Source: Wolfiporia cocos
Taxonomy: Eukaryota > Basidiomycota > Agaricomycetes > Polyporales > Phaeolaceae
NCBI GenBank assembly: GCA_029448655.1
Contig: JACCLO010000002.1
Span: 2,542,001 to 2,606,000 of the forward strand
DNA length: 64,000 nucleotides
Direction: 5' to 3'
A program made the position numbers and the translations under genes. Under the pieces are notes generated by a model. That model was not told where the DNA came from. It ran no database searches and saw only the letters and a program-made list of their open reading frames with translations. Positions 22,010 to 34,375 of the stretch are shown here, in pieces. Each line of letters opens with the position of its first letter. Within the stretch, counting starts at the first letter, position 1.

Positions 22010-24452
22010 TCAGCAGTCCTCCAAGAACGAGTTCTTCGGGAATGGCTGCCCAAAATCGTCTCGCCACGTCGTGTAGTTAGGATTTGTATACGCCCCAATG
22101 TACCTGCGTACTATGTAAGACGATGGCATGCGAAGAGTCGAGAGCTTTCAACGCACTCATTGATGTATGCAGCGGTTGGGAAGTCGGGCGGGTCGCACCC
22201 AATGTTGATGTTGCTCGGATCCTGGTACACACGCACGTAATCCACGCGCATGATTGACGGGAACTGGAGGTGCGCAAAGTCGATATATCCGCCAAACGCA
22301 AGCGAGATGCCCAGATTCATTATGATGTACTGCAAACGAATCAGAACATCATAGGTGGTCTGGGAGCACGCAGAGATGTAGCAGAGCTCACCATGGGCTC
22401 CTGCGAGACCGGTCTAGAGCTGATCTGTACTGTGCTGTCTGCCGCCATGCCTGACTGCTCAAGGGTCCATGCTAGTTCACCACCGGAGATCCAGGAGATA
22501 TACTGGACATAGGATGAGACATCGCCTCAATATTGGATTCGTGGCGACTTACTGCGCCATCAAAACCTGGCTGGTATTGCATCCCATAGACGGAATATTG
22601 CCCACCAGCGCCTTGGTACGCACTTCCATCTGCGCTCATTCATGAGCTCATGCATCAGACTACCGTGACTAAATACAGCACCTGTCTCCGTCACTGCAGA
22701 CGTTGCTTGTTGATAGACACCGCCCATATATGTATTGAGCTGTGTGGCCGATTCATTGCGGATCGAGTAGTTGTCTGTGGTATTGAACCATTGATACTCG
22801 TAGTTGAAAGGCTGACCACATTGAAACGTCAGCATGCTTCGAGAAGGCGACCATGACGTTGCTTACCGCCCATTGTCCAGACTGAGAGACCTGTCCACTC
22901 AGCGGCGAGCCCGAGACCTGCCTCATGGTCAGAACATCCAAGCACATAGCAACGCCCGTCGAAGCAGCCCCACGCCCACGTAACATTCGCTCATGACATA
23001 CCTGTGCTTCGAACACATCGATCTCCGGCGCAGAACGCCCCACGTATGTCCCATCCGAGTGCATCGGCCCGGGGTGTGACGAGCCAGGGCATGAGCACCG
23101 CGAGAGGCGTTGCCCAGGCATGTACGAGAGCACGCCACCGTTCTGAGGGTCGCCGTTTACCGTTGCTGCGACTGGTTGCCCATCCTTGGTCTGGTTCGGC
23201 GCTGTGCCCACGTCGCATGTGTCGTACGTATACGGCCACTGCATGCGCAGGTGTCAGCTGAGCCAGCATATTACATCGCCCGCGTGGCGTAATGTGAATG
23301 TACGTGCCGTGCCCTCCAAGCTTGCGCCGTAGCCCGCACGCCCAAGGTTTCCCATCGTCCATATCGCGGGCCAGAGCCCGACCACGTTGTTAACGCCTGG
23401 CAGGGACGCGGACACCTCGAGGAGCCCGCCAGTGAAGCAAAACTTGTTCCACGTCGTCATCATCCCGCTCGTATAGTTCAGGTTGTTCTTCGGCTTTTCC
23501 GACATGACGATCTCGAGGCTGCCGTTGCGCGTTGTGATCGCAGTCGGGTCGAGCCACTCGAGGTTCTCCGTCTGCCAGTAGTGCAGGTTCACCGCCTCCC
23601 AATACGGGTCGTCTCCTGGCCAGAACGTGCGCCCATCGACGTTGAACTCGTCGCTAAATACGAGCTGCCAGCTGTTACCGTTGACGTAGTCGGCCTTGGT
23701 ATACGCGCTCTTCGGCGTATCCTTGTCGATGAGCCCGAAGTTTCCAGTAAATGACTCTGGAACTTGTCCTGAGGCGTTGATCCCGCCGAGGTTGTACCCA
23801 CCATCAGTTTGAGCTTTGGCCTCTTTGAAATACAAGATGATTGGAGACCCGGCACTATTTACGGCTTAGCCGACATACTAACAGATAGGTCTGAAGCAGA
23901 ACGCACAAGAGCGTAAGCAATGCCAGCACCAGCAGTAACAGGAATCCGAGGTTCATGAAGCCTCTGCTAGTGAATACATTCAGGTCGCCCTCAGCCCCGC
24001 AATCTCGCCTCGGGTCGGGTGTATGCAGGGCATCGTCGTCTTCAGGAACGTCGGGAGAAACTGTGGCATTCCATGTGGCGGGATCCGGGGAGAGAGAGAA
24101 CTGAACCGACGGTGCTCACGTACAGCTTATGTTACTCTGATTACCATGATACACTAACCTTCTCCGAAACAGATTCAGTGCCAGAGAGGTATTTAGAATC
24201 GTTCTAACGACGCAGTTTCATAATATACACAATCAGCCGCGTATTCTTGCGCACCTTGAAGTTGTACGACAGTACTTGCGAATGTCTTGACTCCGTAGAG
24301 GCGACTTGAGAGTACCCTGACTCAGTGGATGCAGACACAATATTGACGGAAGACGCGTGAGATAATCTAGACTGAGTGGCCAGGAGGTTGGTTGTAGAGG
24401 GGGCAGAGGGGGGAACGAAGCGTCTTTGTAGCGACCCGCTTTGATAGGCCAT
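22010..24452 (-). CDS. Beta-glucan synthesis-associated protein KRE6/SKN1 family, copy 2
   Basis: Tandem paralogue of the gene at 19157-21542 with nearly the same exon plan, from [12 protein letters not shown] to LEDC-stop. Key parts: one membrane segment ([20 protein letters not shown]), [20 protein letters not shown], the GH16 site [10 protein letters not shown] with both glutamates, and [20 protein letters not shown]. One extra intron falls just after the membrane segment ([13 protein letters not shown]). The intron after ASLEGT begins GCACGT, so it is a GC-AG intron where copy 1 has GTGAGT. Lumenal glucan-synthesis role as for copy 1. Confidence 0.9.
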
Positions 24453-24774
24453 GGCTCCCCAGTAGAGAGCAAGAGCAGGGTAGACCTGATACAGTGAGGA
24501 GGGGGCTACGACGAGATAAGAGAACACAGACACGCATCGTGAATGTATTTATCGGATACGCATTGCCTCACTTCTCGGGATAAGGGGCCGCAGAACCCTT
24601 CTGCAAAATTGCCATGGTATTGACATTGTGACACTAGATTGCATACATGAGATGATTCGCAGGTTCATATCTTGGCAGTGACCGAGCTGAAGTAATCAAC
24701 AACCACTGTTAGGCGTATGTAGCAACAGCAGTATGCGAGACAAACCTGAATCCGACACTCTCACCCCGGAGAAC
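24453..24774. other. Intergenic
   Basis: Upstream of KRE6/SKN1 copy 2 and downstream of the SNAPC1-like gene (both minus). No feature seen. Confidence 0.5.
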
Positions 24775-26166
24775 TCATAGCTGCGAAGCGCTCTCTGTCT
24801 CAGAATCGGCCAAGCCAGCACCGTCCAACAAACCCAGGATCCCTCCTCTTGGGGTTTGCGGATTGCCGCTGTACATATCACGGACTGCTCTTTCCACTCT
24901 CGCCAGACCGGTCTTCTCGCCACCTTCGCTGCCTACCTCCAATCCTTTTTCAGCCGCCAATGCATCGATATGCTTCAGCCGCGCAAGAACCGCTTCATTC
25001 CCACGGCGGAGCGCCCATTGGCCGATGGACACTGCAGCTTGATCCCCATCCGTAGCCTGTGCTGACGAACCAGAAGGCGTAGCATCTGCGCAGTTATCCA
25101 GAATGTCCATCACCTCAGCCTTATGAGTGCGGTAAAATCTGCGGGTTGTGTTTGGCGGCTGGGCTATCAATGAGTGCGTTACCTGTGGAGGATCTGCAGG
25201 GCCGCCGTCTTCAGTCAGTCCTGTATCGTTGGGCCGCTCTGGTAGCACTGTTGTAGTGTTCTTGTCGAGATACTTCTCGAGAGCATTCAGAGCATCCTTT
25301 GCCTTCTTCACCTTCTCGCGTTTAGTTGGTCTTCCCTTCTTCTTCGCCGGTCGTCCTCCGTTATCTTGCGCGAAGCCGCCTGTTAAGGCAGCAAGAAATG
25401 CAGACTCTTGGCCATCTTGCATGAACACTTCGCGTGGCAGGAGGCTCGGGTTGTAAGGGCGCAGCGATGAATGCGGTAATATATGAAATGCCTGCGCCCT
25501 CAAGAGGGAAGTTAGCACGTAGGTTGCAAATGGCCGGAGCGGCAATAGACTCGGATCAGCTAATTGGGCTGGTAGAGCAAGTGTAGCTTCGTAAAGATCT
25601 GGGTAATTCAGTGAATGAGACCCTATATAATTTACCAACATTTACGTACCAACCGCTATCGCAATATGCTTGAGGGAACGTAATGCGGGTGAAGAGGTAG
25701 AAGGTTGCGTGAAGTAGAATGTATATAAGGCGAAGAGGGCCACGACTCTCGCCAGTAATGGTTCCGTCTCGACCATGCGTTCTACATGACGTGCGTGATC
25801 AAAGCGGCGATATCAGGTCGTGGAAGGGATAGACGTACCGAGGAACAGTCGTTCAGTGACGTTGATGAAGCTTTCGCGTGCTCGCGCATCAAATACCTTG
25901 AAGTGCAGCCAGCACCATCCTTGCTCAGCCCACACTTTCTTGAACAGCGCAAATGGTTGTAACAAGGACGAAATATGCATGTACTGCTCAGCGAACGAGT
26001 GGATGAGCATATTGATGTCATCACGCAGTGGCACCACATATAGCGATGATGTGAAGTACGATGGCTGAAGGGTGATGTCCCCGCGATTCGTCGAGGGCCC
26101 TGCATCCGTCGACATTGAGGAAATAGATCCGTTCCACCCAGCACAAGGTATAGAGCACGGTCCCAC
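24775..26166 (-). CDS. SNAPC1 (SNAP43)-like protein with AT-hook
   Basis: Exons 26166-25839, 25781-25650 and 25598-24775 join in frame to 427 residues. The N-terminal half (DDINMLIHSFAEQY, RVVALFALYTFYFTQPS, LRAQAFHILPHSSLRPYNP) resembles the SNAP43 domain of the snRNA-activating complex, which helps transcribe small nuclear RNA genes. A lysine-rich AT-hook-like patch follows (AKKKGRPTKREK), then a helical C-terminus. The domain call rests on the helical pattern and a few shared positions and is moderate. It shares a 238-bp divergent promoter with the Ima1 gene. Confidence 0.6.
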
Positions 26167-26404
26167 TAGATTGAGAGTTCACTAACGTCGAGTACAAACC
26201 AGACATGGCGCGACCAGTTGCAGATGAGTGGGTGCTCATCCCAAATTGGCAAGAAAACAAATAAGCAACAACATCGCGCGCGCGTTGTTCGCGCTTGTGG
26301 CTCGACAGTCTTCAGCTTGATCCTCAGCTACCACATGGTCTTCTACCTGCCTGCTTTTTCCACCCTGTCTGACTGTTGTGTACCACTATACTGGGGAAAC
26401 CGCA

Positions 26405-28360
26405 ATGTCTAGATTATTTCGCACACACAGTTCGGTATCCTGCTTCTTTTGCCAATCAACCATCGCTCCCCCTCCCCGTAATCCGCGTTGTTTTCGCTGT
26501 CCCCATTGCGACTGTTGGAACCGGTTTGATGCAAAGGGAGAGATCATCTCCCATGATGCAGCGATGTACGACGAGAGCATGAATGTTCACTCGTTTGAAT
26601 TGCGAGGTGCGCTCTCTTTCGTCGCGGGTCAAGCAGCGATGTGGTGACCTCTGGCGCAGGTTCTCCCCGGAAAGACCGTTTGCCAACCACGCACAGTACC
26701 AACTTTTTCTGCCGCACGTGTCAAACAAACCAGATGCTTATCGCAAACCTGTTGTCCAACTACCTCCCCTCCCCAGACGTATGTGCATCCGCATCCTACC
26801 CTAAGAATTACACTCTCTCATCGTTAATTTATTGCCGTGAACTTTTCGCGTCCTGATGCACTTGACATAACTAGCATCCGAAGTATCAGCAACGTAGTGC
26901 GGCACTTGCGGAGTATCAGCGTTCGATTGAAGCCCGATATCCCCCGGTCTGTGAGAACTGTGCACCGACAATCGAGGAGGAAATTAGGAAGCGGGACCAT
27001 ATGGCTCAGACTCAGGCATTAGGCACTTTCTTGAGCAAAAGCAAGCGTACCAGACAGGAATTGAGCGCGCGGCCGCAGCACGATAGGATTCGTATGATGC
27101 GTGAAATTATTCTCTGGAGGGCCCGGGGTTTACTATGGATCCTCACACTTGTGTGTATAATTGCTGGGCATGTCGCAAGTATGGATCTGTCTGCATAGTC
27201 AACGTTTCAGCCATTGCTCACGAAGCCCCTTTTAGCGGCAGCCGGATATACCCCAATCTCGATACCTGATAGAATCAAGCTTATTATACCATTTGTAGCA
27301 TTACTATCATTGTTCTGGACTGCATGGGACCCGACGTTCGCAAAATTGCGGCGTGCACAGTATCAAGGGCGCGATCTGCGTCAGCGGGGCAAACAGGAGT
27401 ACAATGTACGTCTGAAGTTTATCATGTTTCTAACATTCTTCAAGCTCACGTCAAGTCAATAGCTCTTGCAGATCGCTGCTTGGACTTTCAGATGTGTTAC
27501 CTCTTTACTCCTCGCGTTCCCCTTGATTGCACCTGGTTGGACTGTTCTGCACTTTCTGGTCGACCCATCAGCTCTCAAAGCACGTATATATTCTTCACTT
27601 ATGATAATGATTGAATTAGCGGTGAGTCTGTTCAGTTACCACAAACATCTTCCAATGCTGACATATGTCGGGGACGACATAGATCCTAATTCGATCGCAG
27701 ATAGTGCTCCGCCTGGAACGTCCACCTCCCGTTCGCCTGACCTTATTGTCACCAAGCCGCCAGACATCCCTCGTGCCCACATCTCGCGCGGCGAGCCCCG
27801 CTGAGCCTGACCTCTTCCTTGCACCCCTTACTCTGTCATCCAAGCCAGTAATGACCCATCCTCCTACCGAGACAGCTCCGCACCCAATCTTTGGGGTCCC
27901 CTCACTGCCCACTTGGTCTGCACCACCACCGCGCGCATCAATATTCCCTGCGGAGACGTCTTTCAACACTGCTATGGACATCGAGGAAGATAATCGCTTC
28001 TCCACGGACGATCCTGACGCCATGGATTGGACGCCTATCAAACCAGCTACCAATGGCAGGGGACATACTAACGCGGACGACGGTTCATGGATGCGGCCAC
28101 AGCGATTTTTCGCACCAGAAGAACCCACCGGTCTTGAACACCTGTTTGCGAGTACTGTGCGGCTTACTGACGACGGTCCAGCAGACATGAATGTGTCCTC
28201 AGAGTCAAACACGATTTCAACACGACGTCTACTGGTTGAGCTGGTGTCTAGAATGAAGTGGATATGGCTAGGAGCACTCATAATCGTGCCACTAGCCGCA
28301 GTAGCGTACAATCTCGGTCGGAGCAGTAGCAGAAACATTGTAACAACAGGAATGTCATGA
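26405..28360 (+). CDS. Ima1-type inner nuclear membrane protein
   Basis: Exons 26405-26606, 26660-26778, 26875-27171, 27211-27405, 27472-27621 and 27701-28360 join to 540 residues. The N-terminus has four Cys pairs (CFFCQ, CPHC, CRTC, CENC) typical of the Ima1 N-terminal zinc-binding domain, including FRCPHCDCWNRFD. Several membrane segments follow (GLLWILTLVCIIAGH, LIIPFVALLSLFW, VTSLLLAFPLIAPGW, WIWLGALIIVPLAAVAY near the end). The family (S. pombe Ima1, animal Samp1/TMEM201) ties the inner nuclear membrane to chromatin and the cytoskeleton. An in-frame ATG at 26378 is an alternative start. The donor at 27172 (GTCGCA) is weak. Confidence 0.85.
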
Positions 28361-28538
28361 TTTATTTTCGTAAGGACCATGCCATGTGGCGATCCCATTT
28401 TGTGTATCCATACGTTGTTACTCTGTTGGGGGTGGTATCGCCATGGCCAGGCGCTGCCAGCAATACGCGCCCTCAGGTCAGTCAAATTGGAGGCAAACTC
28501 CCGCGATTAGTGTCGCGTCTGTGACGCAGCAGTCATCG

Positions 28539-30055
28539 TCAGTTGGACTGAAGCAGAATATTGCGGTAGAACGAGCCGACCTTTTCGGCACCAAGGATCC
28601 GCATGAGACCCTCATACACCCACAACGCAGAAGCGTTCACCGGGAATGCGCGTACGAAGCAGGGCCCAAGGCCACGATAGAATCCCCGTGGGCCATCCCT
28701 GGCATAGATATTACGTACCGTGCCAATGAATGATGGACGAGCAGTATCAAGCGGAGCCGTCATCATGCGACTAGTTATGGATTGCTGATTATTAGTTCGC
28801 ACGCAATAAATGATGAAGTAGCAAGCGTACTTTTTGACGTTGTCTGCTGGAATGGCCATGAGCCAGAAGGCGAATGACCCCAGTCCGCCAGACAGGAAGT
28901 TCGCGAGCGGCGTGCTAATCTGTGAAACAGGTACGTCAGTCTCAGCATATTCAATGTGACTTCAGTCTCACTTCGTATGGAGTCCCCTTCAGCTGTGAGA
29001 ATCCGCGCATTAAAGCCTACGCTGCGATCAGAGCTCCACTTGGAGTATAGCTGCAGCGGGTCATACCTCAAATGACAAAAACATCCACAAGAAGTTGCTG
29101 CGAAAAGCCAGACTCCCGGTAAAGCCTGTCCAAAGCCCTGTAATACCTTGGCTTTGCACAGTCTGACGGGCACAGTCTATCGGCCCTCTGAACTGTCTGT
29201 CTGCAACGGATCTCTGAAGCTGCATCTGCAGTTTAACTGCAGAGGAACATCAGCATTGCTTGCCGTGTTGGTTATATTAGAGAATGCACACCTTTCAGCA
29301 GTTCCATGGGTGTAGCTAGGAACGCGCTATACGATGTTAGCAGCGCAAGATCGTGCCGCAGAAACTTTACGGACCTAGTCAAGCCTGCAAACAAACCCGC
29401 AACTCCATGGCCGGCCAGGGTAAGCCGTCGCGCATCACTGCCCGGGACGGGCTCAGTCATGTTATGCCGGATAAGAAACAGCCGATAGTTATGCAGGGAG
29501 CCGAGTAACACAGAGTCAATCGCAGCCCATCCTACGGCAGGTGGTGTTGCACCCTTGTACAGAGCGAATATGGACTAGAGACGGTATGAGAGCGTGCTCA
29601 ATGCACCAGCGACATCCGTACTGACAAGGAACGTACCTCGTTGCGAACGGTCCTGAGGAGACAATCAATGGCATTGCGGTACGTGCCAGGAGGTGAACAT
29701 TGCAAGCGAGTCTTGATGGTGTCGAACCTTCAGGTCATGCGTGATGTCGGCAATCATTGGATTGGGCTGTTATCACTACTGAACACTCAAGTAATACTGC
29801 CTCAATAGATAGACGCACCGGCACAGTATCCAGCACTTACCCGTGCCCAACAGCGACCTACGAGTTCCATTATACGTTTGTAGCACTATACAGGGAGAAT
29901 GCACGAAGTTATCTACCTTCGTCAGACCTGCACACGGACAACGACAGCTGTAGAGCGCAAGGACGGACAGATGCGGATATACACTGACCACTTCCTACTC
30001 CGGCAGCTGCTCCGATAATACGTACGTGACCGCTGTCGATTGGGTCTGAAGACAT
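28539..30055 (-). CDS. Mitochondrial carrier family protein (SLC25)
   Basis: Ten exons join in frame (30055-29998, 29927-29917, 29857-29841, 29727-29637, 29574-29375, 29326-29292, 29236-29067, 29016-28972, 28919-28831, 28770-28539) to 315 residues, the usual carrier size. Three repeats are visible by their PX[DE]XX[KR]-like motifs: GHGFDTIKTRLQ (first Pro changed to Gly), ATPMELLKVKLQMQ and AIPADNVKNRMM. It sits in the inner mitochondrial membrane. The substrate cannot be read from sequence. Two early exons are only 11 and 17 nt. Its 3' end faces the 3' end of Ima1. Confidence 0.82.
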
Positions 30056-30481
30056 TGTGCGAGTGGTCGAGGCAAGGCGGCACGAGCGGCAGCAGTACCA
30101 CAAGCTCGAACGAGGATCAACAACTTTAAGTTGTTAGCGCTACGATTGACTCCAACATTGCACCTGTACATCAGCTTGTCAAGCGTCGACGCGTCAATGA
30201 TGTTGAAATAACTTGAAACTCGTTGATCTGATCTCACTGACAGCGACCTGATGCAATCGCCTGGTCCGCCTGGTCCGCCTTTGTCCTTATGAGTAAGTTC
30301 TTGAGCCTTACGATAAAGTGTTCATCATTGCATGTCGATCTGGAAGAAATACTGCTGGGCTAGTAGGAACTGGATACACTGAGATCACAGAAGACTATGC
30401 GCGTTGTCGAGCAAACATGAGGTTGCAACTACAGATAGTAGTACAGTAGACTCGGTGGTATACGAAACCGGCCCGCCGGTC
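30056..30481. other. Intergenic
   Basis: Promoter side of the SLC25 gene and 3' flank of the Myb-like gene A. A short cctggtccg tandem repeat lies near 30260. No gene. Confidence 0.45.
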
Positions 30482-32385
30482 TCACTCGTCCTCCCGCTGA
30501 CGTTTTACCTGCTCGGCAGTGGGATCCTCTGCATCCTCAGGCAGCCCTCGCTTCATATGTGAAGATTCTGGAATCACGCGTTCATCTGGCCGCCCCTGCT
30601 CAAGGGGAGCATTGGCTTCTTGCTCCTCGTGCTCTTCTTCTGAGCCCTCCTCGTTCTGCAATTGCTCCTGCTGCCTTTCATTCCTGCGCCTAAACTTCCG
30701 TGCGAGCTTGTCGATGGCTGGTTCGCGCAGAGGAAGGTCAAAATTCAGCGCATATATCCACTACGACAAAAGGGATTCTGCTCACCTGGACGTTTCTTAC
30801 GGTAAAACTCGGCCCAGGCTTTCCAGGTACGATGTGCATGCTGAGTACATTGTGAGCAAACATGCAGGTGCCGATCCAGGATGTTTTCTTTAAGACATAC
30901 CTGCCAGTGAAACGGCTCGAAGTTCCGTCGGGTGCTGCCGTTCGGGTCCCAGTCTGGAGTGGCGGCGACATGGCGGGCGAGCACGCGTACGTCTGCATCC
31001 GTGTATGGGCCGCCTGATTCGCCCATGTTATCGATGTCCTCGTCTGTATCTGGGCTGGCCCCGATGCTTTCCATGGACGAATTCGACTCCGCGTAATGCA
31101 AGACGTCCTGGGCCCCTTCACCGTGTTCGTCTTCGTTTGCAGCTACGTTGGAGTCCTTATACGATTCGTCATCGTCATCGTGTGCGGTGGAACCACACGG
31201 GGTACTAGCTGCGTCGTTGACACTGTGCCCACCGCCTACCGTATAGAGTCGCCCGACGAGGTCGCGATACCTGTACATTCGGGAAGTCCAGGAAGCAAGC
31301 GGGTGATGGGGTGCCTGTAGATTGTCAGGCGAGCCAAACCATGGTGGCCAAGCAATAATACCTTCTCTGCCAGTCTCTTGGCCAGCGAGGGCGTTGTGGT
31401 CGCGGGATCCTGCCGAAGTTGCCACTGGATTGTCTTGATCATATAGTTATCGTCTGCCATCGTGAACCTGTTTCGATGTGAGTCTACCGGTACGATCTCA
31501 CTCGGAGGCGTGGGAGAACGCGAAGGTGGCGACGGGATTTCAAAGGTCTCGGCGTTGAGAGCTGATACAGGAGGGGCATAAGACTTGCTGTTCCGATTTC
31601 CTGAGGACCGACGCCGGGGTTCTGGTTTCACAGGAACCCCGGCCTTTTTCGGACCATTCTTCTTTATCTTCGCACCTTTCTTGCTATTGATCTTCTCGGT
31701 TTTGATCATTGAGATAGATGCGGCTTGTTGGGAGCCAGCCGAGTTTCTGGCGGAGGCGCGTAGGTCACAGTATTCAAAGATCTTGTCGAGCAGTCTATAA
31801 TGATGTTCCAAGTAATAGTCTTTCCAGGAGCCTGCAGTATGGTCGTTGACCTGCATTTTGGGGAGTGAGATCAGAACAAAGGGAGAGCTCGGCCCCACGA
31901 CTCACACCGTGGAGGTCTTCCAGCACCTGTCGCGCTGTGACGCCCTTGTTTCTTCCGCTAATTATGGCATTGATAAGGATTTCTTCGTCGTCGACGCGGG
32001 ATCCCACGTGCGTATTGAGGCTCTTCACGTTGCCTGTGGGTTGTGCAGACAACGCTGGTATCTGAGACATTGCAGTGTTCTGCTGCGCCGGCAGCTGCAT
32101 GAAGGCTGGCAATCCGCCCGGAATAGCGCTAAGTAACGGGTTAAAGAGTTGTTGATTTGGCACAGGAAAACCGAATTGAGGGGGGACTGGGAAACCCGTT
32201 GTTTGAACACTGCTTTGCTGTGCCGACGGAATGGTCGTTGCTGGTGCTACGGACTGTTGCTGCATGCTGGCCGCGAGTGCGGCAAACGCAGAGAGCATTT
32301 GCTGGCCCGCTAAATTTGGATTCATATTCGCATCGGAAGCAGAGGACGATTGTTCATGGTTACTTCTGGCCTCCGGGACATTCAT
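30482..32385 (-). CDS. Myb/SANT-like protein with two Rap1-type domains, gene A
   Basis: Exons 32385-31906, 31850-31362, 31314-30901, 30840-30786 and 30717-30482 join in frame to 557 residues. The first Myb-like domain is split by intron 1 (DDEEILINAIISGRNKGVTA, then HTAGSWKDYYLEHHYRLLD). The second is split by intron 4 (YTDADVRVLARHVAATPDWD, then HAHRTWKAWAEFYRKKRP). The Trp spacing and HTxxSWxxYYL ending resemble Rap1/TERF2IP Myb domains, which suggests DNA or chromatin binding. The N-terminus is Gln/Pro-rich, the middle is Lys-rich (KKGAKIKKNGPKK), and an acidic stretch precedes domain 2. Function unknown. Gene B at 35375 has the same plan. Confidence 0.7.
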
Positions 32386-33040
32386 CGCGGCGATTTGCAG
32401 CTAATAGCTTTTCCAAGATGACTACACCTACTCAGAGTTGAAGTTAAAACAACTCACATATATGCCACTGAGAGAGAAAAAGGCCAGAGAGACAGATAGT
32501 TACAAGAATGGCTCGCGGGCTTTCACCTGCCTTGACAATTTAGTCCACCCATTCTCGATCGGCATGTGATCGGACAGCAGCTATTGGCCGTGGCCTCACC
32601 AAGAGACTGCATGGCCACGGAATTATAACAAGAAGTCTACAAATCTGCATGTATGTATTATATCTCGCATACTTTGTATACGTTTTGACACACCATTGAC
32701 TGTGCAGATTGTGGCATGCTGTGGCCCCAACAATCGCCTTTGCCACTCGCGCTGCAACTTAGTGAGGTTCTCAGAGCTGGCCATTCGAACACGTTCCACA
32801 GACGCACTGGACATATTCAGTATGCTACACATTGAGCTCGTCATTCACATCCTCGTTACTCGATGGTAGGACTCGGACTCTGCTACAGCCTACGATTATC
32901 ATTCCCGCTACCGGAGGTATTCCCGCTACCGGAGGTAGTGGGTTCTTATCGTCGCGAATTCGTCAAACGAACATACAACTTTTGCCAGGCGCCTATTTTT
33001 CGTTTCATTTTCCGACGCCCGTGGTTTATCCTGTTCCTAA
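32386..33040. other. Intergenic, start of transposon-derived region
   Basis: Promoter side of Myb-like gene A. It includes a direct repeat of attcccgctaccggaggta at about 32900-32938. No gene seen. Confidence 0.45.
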
Positions 33041-33502
33041 GTGTGTGAAAACTTTGCCTTTTGGGTTTTGCCTCAGCGTCTGCCCTTCGTGAGGCGACCT
33101 TCCTATGTAGGAATACCTGTTAACTTTCTCGTCGATTCCGATGCTGCACAATCGCGCATCTCTTCCAACTACGCTAGCGAGCACAATCTCCCTCGCCGCG
33201 TATCAGTACGAGGCAGCGTTGCTTACTCCTATGGTTCAGGGCCTGTAATGGTGCCCACATTGCGGGGTCGCTACCTCTCTACATTCTCCATGCCCGTCTC
33301 AAACCTCCCACGGTCCGATGTCCTCCTCGGCTTGGACTGGATTTTTGCTTGTCAGCCTTTATTGGAGCTTCATGGGCTTGTCGAGCCGCCTACGTCCGTA
33401 CCGGAAAACTTGCCTCCCGGCCATATCTGGGAGCCTTCACCATCCCGTGGTGTGTTTCTTCCCTTTGTCTTTTCGTTGCCGTACTCACTTTTTCTTCAAT
33501 GA
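33041..33502 (+). pseudogene. Retropepsin-like fragment of an LTR-type retroelement
   Basis: An open frame of 153 codons. It contains VNFLVDSDAAQSRIS (compare the LVDSGA active-site loop of retroviral-type aspartic proteases) and DVLLGLDWI near its end, a common closing motif of retropepsin domains. The catalytic loop is DSD rather than DSG/DTG. No reverse transcriptase, integrase or LTR was found beside it, so it is a remnant or an orphan domain. Confidence 0.45.
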
Positions 33503-34099
33503 TACTGCCTGGCACGTGCCATACCCCACCTCGCTTCTGTGCGATCGAATCCGTGTTCTCTCGCCATCTTAGTTCAGTCGCGTCCGGCCAACCTATTGCC
33601 TTTTGAATCTTCGTCAGGGATATCAGCTACTGTACCTTTGTCTTCTGCAGAAGTGTTGTGCATTCGCAAACCCGTTGCCGATGGGCATAGTTTGAGGTCA
33701 CTTTACGTTGATGTTGGCACTGTGCCCTTCACACAGTGAGCGTCCCCTGCATGATTCTGCACATGCATCCTCTCATTCCCCTGTTGCTCAGCTTTTCGAT
33801 CGTTTCGAGCGACTTTTCAAAATTGAATTGATGAGTCTTGCTAGTTCTCATTCTATTCGCCATTCGCAATGTTTCTTCTGTATCTAGTGAAGATCTCCGA
33901 GTTATGATAACCTCTCATTCAAGCCTAGGAGCTTGTGCCGTGACTCCAGATGTGACTGGGTGTGCTTCTGTCATAAACAAATTTGAGTTGCCTGCTCCGA
34001 CGATCAAAAGTGACGAGTTGCGTTTACTTTTTTTGCCAGATATAAATCCTTTGCACCGACTGTTCCTTGTCAACAATGAGTCCACGTTGTCTACTTCTT
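33503..34099. other. Remnant sequence without recognisable genes
   Basis: Short open frames only. Likely more retroelement debris, but nothing specific is recognised. Confidence 0.35.
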
Positions 34100-34290
34100 G
34101 CCTGCGCCGTAGTCTCGGTCCCAGACGTTCGGAGCGGTGCCACACGGATGAGGCCGAGCGGACATCGAAAAAGAAAATGTGTGCCACCGCTCCAGAACCG
34201 ACCCGAGCATTTTTTTCGATGTCCGCTCGGTGACTGCCGCGCGCTTAGAGTGGCTGGAACCGAGACTACCTGCGCCGATGCCTTATTACA
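34100..34290. repeat. Imperfect long inverted repeat
   Basis: The left arm (gtagtctcggtcccag ... gccgagcggacatcgaaaaa) and the right arm (ttttttcgatgtccgctcgg ... ctggaaccgagactac) are reverse complements with some mismatches around a loop of about 40 bp. It could fold into a large hairpin. It lies just left of the TA-flanked MITE. Confidence 0.7.
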
Positions 34291-34375
34291 TCCTTAAGGA
34301 ACGAAATGTGTTCGACTGCCAAAGAGTAGCGGGCCTTGCCGGACCCGGCGCTACCCTTATGTAATAATGTACATA

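Noticed and set aside
26204..26263. Short + strand frame MARPVADEWVLIPNWQENK before Ima1
   Set aside because: Only 19 codons, no splice path into Ima1 in frame that I could find; may be an upstream ORF in the leader.
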